64,000 nucleotides of DNA, taken from Delphinapterus leucas. Its lineage: Eukaryota; Chordata; Mammalia; Artiodactyla; Monodontidae. A program made the translations under genes and the position numbers. The notes beneath the pieces are model-generated. The model was given only the letters and a program-made list of their open reading frames with translations, did no database searches and was not told where the DNA came from. This document shows, piece after piece, positions 57,001-64,000 of the stretch. The stretch covers positions 80,300,608 to 80,364,607 of the forward strand of contig NW_022098069.1 of assembly GCF_002288925.2 (NCBI RefSeq). The letters are read 5' to 3'. How positions within the stretch are numbered: the first letter of the stretch is position 1; each line of letters begins with the position of its first letter.

Positions 57001-57140
57001 GATAGCAATATGGTTACCACCAGAGCTGGCTGGCACCTCTATCATGTCACATAATTACTATCTCTTTTTTATGGTAAGAACATTTATGATTTGCTCTCTC
57101 GGCAGCTTTCAAGTATATGATACATCAGGTCAGCTCTTTA
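56905..57140 (-). repeat. L1 3' UTR fragment, with an (AC)n microsatellite
   Basis: 'aatacaattgacatgtaata' at about 56908, then after the AC run 'atggttaccaccagag', 'aacatttatgatttgctctc' and 'cagctttcaagtatatgata', the reverse of an old L1 3' UTR. The AC repeat (56962-56998) lies where this UTR has a TA-rich stretch. Confidence 0.65.
56962..56998 (+). repeat. (AC)18 microsatellite
   Basis: Pure AC dinucleotides inside an L1 3' UTR remnant; likely length-variable. Confidence 0.97.
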
Positions 57141-57344
57141 AGAGAGTACTATCAGGGCCATCCATCAGAAACACAGGCTTGCTCTCCTCATAAACAGAAA
57201 GAAAACTGGTTGGACACGACTTTCCATGGTACACATCAAGATGCAATTGCACTAAAATCTCCATTCTGAAATTTGGATATAGGTGGAATATTAGATAATA
57301 TGGAGAATCATTATTAATTTTGTTACTGTGCAAATGGCCTTGTT

Positions 57345-57570
57345 GTTATACCAGAAAATGTCCTTAATTTTAGTGATGCATACTGAAGTATTTAGGAATA
57401 AATTATCATGATGTCTGTAATTATGCTAAAATACTTCACCGAAAAATACCTCAAGCAAGTTGGCAAATGCAAACAGTTGTGTAGCTAGGTGGAAGGTATA
57501 TGCATATTCATTATATGATTCTCTATGTTCTCTATGTTCAAAATAATTCACAACATAAATTTGAAATTAA
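57345..57570 (+). repeat. Old L1 (L1M-like) 3' end
   Basis: 'gtgatgcatactgaagtatt', 'aattatcatgatgtctgtaa' and 'gttcaaaataattcacaac' follow old L1M 3' ends; the same type as at 8735-8940. Confidence 0.5.
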
Positions 57571-60500
57571 TCCCCATTCTTGTGCAATCACTGAGCGTCT
57601 CTGTAAAATTCAGTCACTGGAGAGAAAAATGTGTGTGTTGGCAAGAATATTCCTTATCCCAGGAGCCTTTTTACCATTTGGTAGATCTGTTCCTTATTGG
57701 TAGCTACTTTCTAACCTTTAATTATAGCAAGATCAATTTTCCAGTCCAGATATTTGAACTGTATCCTCTAAATTGTCATTATACTCTTTCTTTTCTCTGT
57801 CACAATCATCTACTCTTTATATACAGTTGTGAGAATAATTGTCTACGTGTTACTGCATTTTTGTGGTGGGTGTATTTAACTGTTCCTTGCCCTCTTATAT
57901 AATGTGGCACATTAGTATAGGAAATATTTAAATTTTTATTGCCTCAAGCACAGTGGAAGGAACAAAAAGAATTAAACTTTGTCTTAAATCTTAAGAATCT
58001 TATAATCAATTTGGAAAAATAAAGAAACATGCACATAAACATGCACATAAAAACTTAGCTAATGACTCAGTGCAATGTGTAAATATATCAAATGGATAAT
58101 GTTCCAATAACCTCTTAACTTAACAGGTAGCATAGTGATTACAAAGAGACTTCATATTTGGCATATATTATTTGAATCATTTGCATTAGTATTCCCCAAT
58201 TACACGGAGGAAGAAAAATTGGGGGAATTATTCAAGGAGTTTCCAAGTCATTCAATTTAGTCTAACATAAAAAAAAATACCATCACTATAAGAAAAGACA
58301 TGCACAAAAATTCATAGATTACAGCTAACTCTTCCCTTGAAGACAAATAACAATGTCTTTTTATTGGCAAAAGTCATTTTCCTTTTTAAAAACTTTTACT
58401 TTCATTATAAGCCAAATTGAGGTAATTCATGCTCAGCAGCCAGAATCAAGAGGCAGGAAAAAACCCTCATTTAAAACATCAATTAGTATCCTGAACTCTT
58501 CACAAACAAATTCAACAAAATATATACTAATCCACTATAAAATAGAGATCCTACTTGGTCAACATCCTCTGATAATGACTCTAAATATATAGGTATCTTC
58601 ACATCAATTTTTCTCTCTTTCAGCTCTTTTTGTTCTCAATACAAAGTGACTTCTTCTTTTTAAGATTTAGTATGTCAACCACAGCCTGCTCCATTACACA
58701 AAGATGCCTGGTTACTAGAAAGACTTTGATACATCTGTGCTATTCCCTGTGTGCTGACATATGTCTACTTGCAACAGAGAAAAGAAACTTCAAGGATGAG
58801 CTCCACTCATTTCGGTAATTGGTATTCCAGACTGCTAGTTCAGATGGATTATTGTTAGTGAGATAGGCAGCTAACATTAATGTCAAATTAACATAAACTG
58901 TAAGGATGACAGTATGCTGGAATTTGCATAATATTCATCAGAATCTAAAAGCTTTTGAAATTGATTCTCAAGGACTAATAAAGACATATTAGTTTACTTA
59001 CTATAACACTTTTGGGACGTTATTTAAAATGTCACATTCTAATTTTAAGTCAGTGATCTGCAACTTAGGATAATGGACAATATATGAATTTTAGACAGAA
59101 ATTAAATAATTTATGTGAAACTATGAACCCCAAATTTATTAATCAGCCTGTGGACAAACGAGCACAATTTCTTTGATTTTTTAAAATATATAATGCTACT
59201 TAAATTCAATCCCTTGTTAATATCATTCTAGAAATTTATTGTGTACATTCTCAGGTGCCTTTATGCAGTCTACTGATTCAAAGTCAAAATGTTAATAGCT
59301 CTATTCCAGAGTCTTCAAAAAAAATCTGCCATATGTGTGATTTCATTCCAAGAGGAAAACTTTTGAGAAAGTTAAAAGTGTTTATATTTAATTTTTTTTC
59401 CTATGTCAAAACATAGAAACGCATAGAGGAGACATATGGCACATAAGCATAGAATGTGCCCATCCCTGGCCTGTTTGGCTTTGGAGTTGTTCCTCCAAAC
59501 AGATTATCACTTATCAACTGTGGAGATATGAGCTTCTCAAAGCAGAAACTTGTCTCTCTATAGGTGTTCTGCCTGCCTGAATTCTGCATTCCCCAAATGT
59601 CTTCCATGTGAGATCTGTTTTGCTAACCCCATCAGAAGGTTAACAGAACACCTGCACCACTATACCTAAGCACCAAACTATGCCACATTTTTGAGCATGC
59701 CTCTTTCATTTTTGGACTATCTTTTTCAGCAAAACCCTGGAAGATAATCATGTCTGCTCAAAAGAGGAAGAGGATTTCACATTCCATGTACAATGTGGCG
59801 TACAATTAACACATTATTATAAATATGTGTTTAAGAGATCATCAATTGAATATATGTGCAATGTAACTAAGCAGAGCTTTGGTTTTCCCTGAACTAATGA
59901 AAAACAGGAAAAAATTATGGATGTACCCAAGTTTTAGACAAGTTAACTCAATCAAGAAAATCTTAGTATTGGAGAGTTACATCACAGACATGGCTAGACA
60001 TCATATTATTGGTAATTGTTTGTTGTTACAAATACTTATTTTGTTATGAATAAAAAAGAACATAAGCTTGTACAGGCACAGCTGAGAGACAATCTTATTT
60101 AATTGAAGCCTTTCAGAACAACTTCTTAGGAAAAAGAGAAAAAGCACTGGTTCCAGTTCTAGCTCTCTAGTGTGGTGGCCCTGAAAACCTGGCCAGCATG
60201 TATTTTTATCTGATCCTTCACTGTAATAATAAGATAAAAGAACTTGACCTGTGTGCTTTCAAGAATTATTGGGGAATTCTGGCAAAAATCACTTTCCATT
60301 CCTCATTCTGAAATCACACAGGTATACTCCATTTTAAATGAGAGAAGGAAACATTTAATTCACTAAATGAAGAGAGGCAGGCAGTGCAGAGCCTGGGATA
60401 CCAGAAAAAAACAGCAAAGGATCAATGAAAACAGATCGTATAGGAGAGATTAAAGCATGTTAACAGAAAAATAACAAAATTAGGACAAAACTTCATAACA

Positions 60501-60579
60501 AAATGTAATATCAATAAAGGTTAATAGAGTTAACCCATCTTTAAAAAATAGCTTGACTTGAGATCTAAGCAAACACAAA
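57571..60579. other. Unassigned AT-rich sequence
   Basis: Three kilobases without a recognised repeat, exon or structure. The 125-codon plus-strand frame at 57525-57902 begins in L1-derived sequence and has no domain I recognise. Confidence 0.4.
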
Positions 60580-60797
60580 CCTATGCTTTATAGAAAAGAC
60601 ATATGTAAAAAGTGATTCATAAAGATGAAAAATGGGCATCATGTTAGTGCAAGCAAAAAAGAAGTAGGATTATAACCTTAATATCAAGCCTATGCTTTAT
60701 AGAAGAGATATGTGTAAAAAGTGATTCATAAAGCTGAAACACGGGCATCACATAAGTGCAAGCAAAAACGAAGTAGGACTATAAACTTAATATCAAA
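60580..60797 (+). repeat. Tandem duplication, two 109-bp units
   Basis: Unit 1 is 60580-60688 and unit 2 is 60689-60797; both begin 'cctatgctttatagaa'. By-eye alignment gives about 12 differences in 109 positions (about 89% identity) with no indel. The unit matches no repeat I recognise. Confidence 0.92.
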
Positions 60798-60917
60798 TAA
60801 GGTAGGAATCAGGCCAATGGCATGAGGTAAAAGAGTGCCTCATGGTGCTGAAGTCTGAAGTTCACACAGAAGACAAACAGTTATGCATATCTTTACACAA
60901 AACAGTGACCCATCTAT

Positions 60918-63900
60918 TTTTTTTATTCAAATAAATTTTATTAAAAAATCTTTTCTAACATCTTAGAGTATAATTGCTTTAAAACGGTGTGTTACTTTCT
61001 GCTTTATAACAAGTGAATCAGCTATACATATATATATATATATCCCCATATATCTTCCCTCTTGCGTCTCCCTCTCACCTTCCCTATCCCACCCTGCTTG
61101 GTGGTCACAAAGCACCAAGCTGATCTCCCTGTGCTATGTGACTGATTCCCACTAGCTATCTATTTTACAAATGGTAGCATATATAAGTCCACGCCACTCT
61201 CTCACTTCGTCCCAGCTTACCCTTCCCCCTCCCCGCATCCTCAAGACCATTCTCTACGTCTGTCTTTATTCCTGTCCTGCTACTAGGTTCTTCATAACCA
61301 TTTTTTTTCTTTTTCTGGATTCCATATATATGTATTAGCATACAGTATTTGTTTTTCTTTCTGACTTATTTCACTCTGTATGACAGACTCTAGGTCCATA
61401 CACCGCACTACAAATAACTCAATTCCGTTTCCTTTTATGGCTGAGTAATATTCCATTGTATATATGTGCCACATCTTATTTATCCATTCATCTGTTGATG
61501 GACACTTAGGTTGCTTCCATGTCCTGGCTATTGTAAATAGTGCTGCAATGAACACTGTGGTACATGCCTCTTTCTGAATTATAGTTTTCTCAGGGTATAT
61601 GCCCAGTAGTGGGATTGCTGGGCCATATGGTAGTTCTATTTTTAGTTTTTTAAGGAACCTCCATACTGTTCTCCATAGTGACTATATCAATTTATAATCC
61701 CACCAACAGTGCAGGAGGGTTCCCTTTTCTCCACACCCTCTCCAACATTTATTGTTTGTAGATTTTTTAATGATGGCCATTCTGACCAGTGTGAGGTGAT
61801 ACCTCATTGTAGTTTTGATTTGCATTTCTCTAATGATAGTGATGTTGAGCATCTTTTCATGTGTTTGTTGGCAATCTGTGTATCTTCTTTGGAGAAATGT
61901 CTGTTTAGGTCTTCTGCCCATTTTTAGATTGGGTTGTTTGTTTTTTTGATATTGAGCTGCATGAGCTGCTTGTATATTTTGGAGATTAATCCTTTGTCAG
62001 TTGCTTCATTTGCAAATATTTTCTCCCATTCTGAGCATTGTCTTTTCGTCTTGTTTATGGTTTCCTTTGCTGTGCAAAAGCTTTTAATTTTCATTAGGTC
62101 CCATTTGTTTATTTTTGTTTTTATTTCCATTTCTCTAGAAGGTGGGTCAAAAAGGATCTTGCTGTGATTTATGTCATAGAGTGTTCTGCTTATATTGTCC
62201 TCTAAGAGTTTTATAGTGTGTGCTCTTACATTTAGGCCTTTAATCCATTTTGAGTTCATTTTTGTGTATTAAGGAGTGTCCTAATTCATTCTTTTACATG
62301 TAGCTGTCCAGTTTTCCCAGCACCATTTATTGAATAGTCTGTCTTATCTCCAATGTATATTCTTGCTTCTTTATAAAAAATAAGGTGACCATATATGCGT
62401 GGGTTTATGTCCGGACTTTCTATCCTGTTCCATTGATCTGTACTTCTGCTTTTGTACCAGTACCACACTGTCTTGATTACTGTAGCTTTGGAGTATAGTC
62501 TGAAGTCCAGAAGCCAGATTCCTCCAGCTCCATTTTTCTTTCTCAAGATTGCTTTGGCTATTCAGGGTCTTCTGTGTTTCCATACAAATTGTGAAATTTT
62601 TTGTTCTAGTTCTGTGAAAAACGCCATTGTTACTTTGATAGGGATGGCATTGAATCTGGAGATTGCTTTGGATAGTATAGTCATTTTCACAATGTTGATT
62701 CTTCCAATCCAAGAAGATGGTATATTTCTCCATCTGTTTGTATCATCTTTAATTTCTTTCATCAGTGTCCCATAGTTTTCTGCATGCAGATCTTTTGTCT
62801 CCTTAGGTAGGTTTATTCCTAGGTATTTTATTCTTTATGTTGCAATGGTAAACGGGAGTGTTTCATTAATTTCTCTTTCAGATTTTTCATCGTTAGTGTA
62901 TAGGAATGCAAGAGATTTCTGTGCCTTAATTTTGTATCCTACTACTTTACCAAATTCATTGATTAGCTCTAGTAGTTTTCTGGTAGCATCTTTAGGATCC
63001 TTTATGTGTAATATAATGTCATTGGCAAAGAGTGACAGCTTTACTTCTTCTTTTCTGATTTGGATTCCTTTTATTTCTATTTCTTCTCTGATTGCTGTGG
63101 GTAAAACTTCCATAACTATGTTGAATTATAGTGATGAGAGTGGGCAACCTTGTCTTGTTCCTGATCTTAGACAAAAAGGTTCCAGTTTTTCACCATTGAG
63201 AATGATGTTGGCTGTGGGTTTGTCATATATGGCCTTTATTATGTTGAGATAAGTTCCCTCTGTGCCTACTTTCTGGAGAGTTTTTATCATAAATGGGTGT
63301 TGAATTTTGTCAAAAGCTTTTCTGCATCTATTGAGAAGACCATATGGTTTTTATCCTTCAATTTGTTAATATGGTGTATCACATGGATTGATTTGCATAT
63401 ATTGAAGAATCCTTGCATTCCTGGGATAAACCCCACTTGATCATGGTGTGTGATCCTTTTAACGTGCTGTTGGATTCTGTTTGCTAGTATTTTGTTGGGG
63501 ATTTTTGCATCTATGTTCATCAGTGATATTGGCCTGTAGTTTTCTTTCTTTGTGACATCTTTGTCTGGTTTTTGTATCAGGGTGATGGTGGCCTTGCAGA
63601 ATGAGTTTGGGAGTGTTCCTCCCTCTGCTAGGTTTTGGAAGAGTTTGAGAAGGATAGGTGTTAGCTCTTCTCTAAATGTTTGATAGAATTTGCCTGTGAA
63701 GTCATCTGGTCCTGGGCTTGTGTTTGTTGGAATATTTTCAATCACAGTCTCATTTCAGTGCTTGTGATTGGTCTGTTTATACTTTCTCTTTCCTCCTGAT
63801 TCAGTCTCGGAAAGTCGTGCTTTCCAAGAATTTGTCCATTTCTTCCAGGTGGTCCATTTTATTGGCATATAGTTGCTTGTAGAAATATCTCATGATCCAT

Positions 63901-64000
63901 TGTATTTCTGCAGGGACAGTTGTGACTTCTCCTTTTTCATTTCTAATTGTATTGATTTGAGTCTTCTTTTTTTCTTGATGAGTCTGGCTAATGGTTTATC
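60918..64000 (-). mobile_element. L1, minus strand, 5' end beyond the window
   Basis: The 3' end is at about 60918-60960 (reversed A-rich tail and 'ctaacatcttagagtataat'). The 3' UTR runs to about 61290 and ORF2 continues to the window edge, reaching sequence N-terminal to the reverse transcriptase. Visible length about 3.08 kb. It is an inverted relative of the L1s at 44725 and 53252, with a near-identical stretch to the latter at about 61635-62155. Confidence 0.93.
61292..64000 (-). pseudogene. L1 ORF2p pseudogene, partial
   Basis: Read on the minus strand: reverse transcriptase start ([16 protein letters not shown]), motif A region (FSIDAEK, in a frame that then breaks), and motif C as FANDI where FADD is usual, so the second catalytic Asp position is altered by D-to-N in this copy. 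Then the thumb region and Cys motif [18 protein letters not shown] with the last Cys replaced. Open frames of 60-152 codons are separated by frameshifts. It shares a CAG-to-TAG change and a one-base deletion with the copy at 53-54 kb. At the TAG-TCA site of the other two copies it has GAG-GCA. Confidence 0.9.

Overview
This window looks like a gene-free stretch of a cetacean (whale or dolphin) nuclear genome. The evidence is at least 13 tRNA-derived CHR-type SINEs, most of the short GC-rich form typical of cetaceans. There are also cetartiodactyl-type LINE-1 copies, and no Bov-A or BovB-like element was seen. Family names come from remembered consensus sequences, not from a database search. 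The window is AT-rich with a 400-base assembly gap (25260-25659). I find no convincing protein-coding gene, exon, tRNA or rRNA. Nearly all open frames over 60 codons are SINE translations, shadows of L1, or chance frames. The one possible exception is a weak minus-strand coding-like stretch near 1.2-1.4 kb.

Layout. 0-9 kb: a MIR, a G-rich tract, an old L1 (-) split by a Tigger1-type DNA element, three SINEs and old L1 3' ends (+). 9-13 kb: a chimeric SINE, then an ancient degenerate repeat broken up by two L1 3' ends, one with a 5' inversion. 13-18 kb: a SINE, a perfect 19-bp inverted repeat, and an MLT1-like LTR carrying a mariner MITE, with a SINE beside it. 18-26 kb: mostly unassigned sequence, one SINE and the gap. 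26-33 kb: two MIRs in a row, a long-form SINE, MER5-like and MIR pieces, and a possible solo LTR. 34-39 kb: two short L1 insertions, a SINE, a second Tigger1 derivative and an L2 remnant. 42.4-50.65 kb: an old internally deleted L1 that holds a SINE and a full-length but inactivated younger L1 of about 5.75 kb. 52-57 kb: a SINE, a 5'-truncated L1 interrupted by a SINE, a MaLR-like LTR, another SINE and old L1 ends. 60.6-64 kb: a 109-bp tandem duplication and an L1 (-) running off the window.

The sequence shows no genes working together. What it records is a history of nested transposition. The most notable signal is a mosaic: the L1 at 53.2-54.9 kb matches the L1 at 44.7-50.5 kb in its flanking parts, but over about 0.42-0.55 kb it is almost identical to the inverted L1 at 60.9-64 kb. 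This is what gene conversion between inverted copies would produce. All L1 reading frames seen here carry stops or frameshifts.
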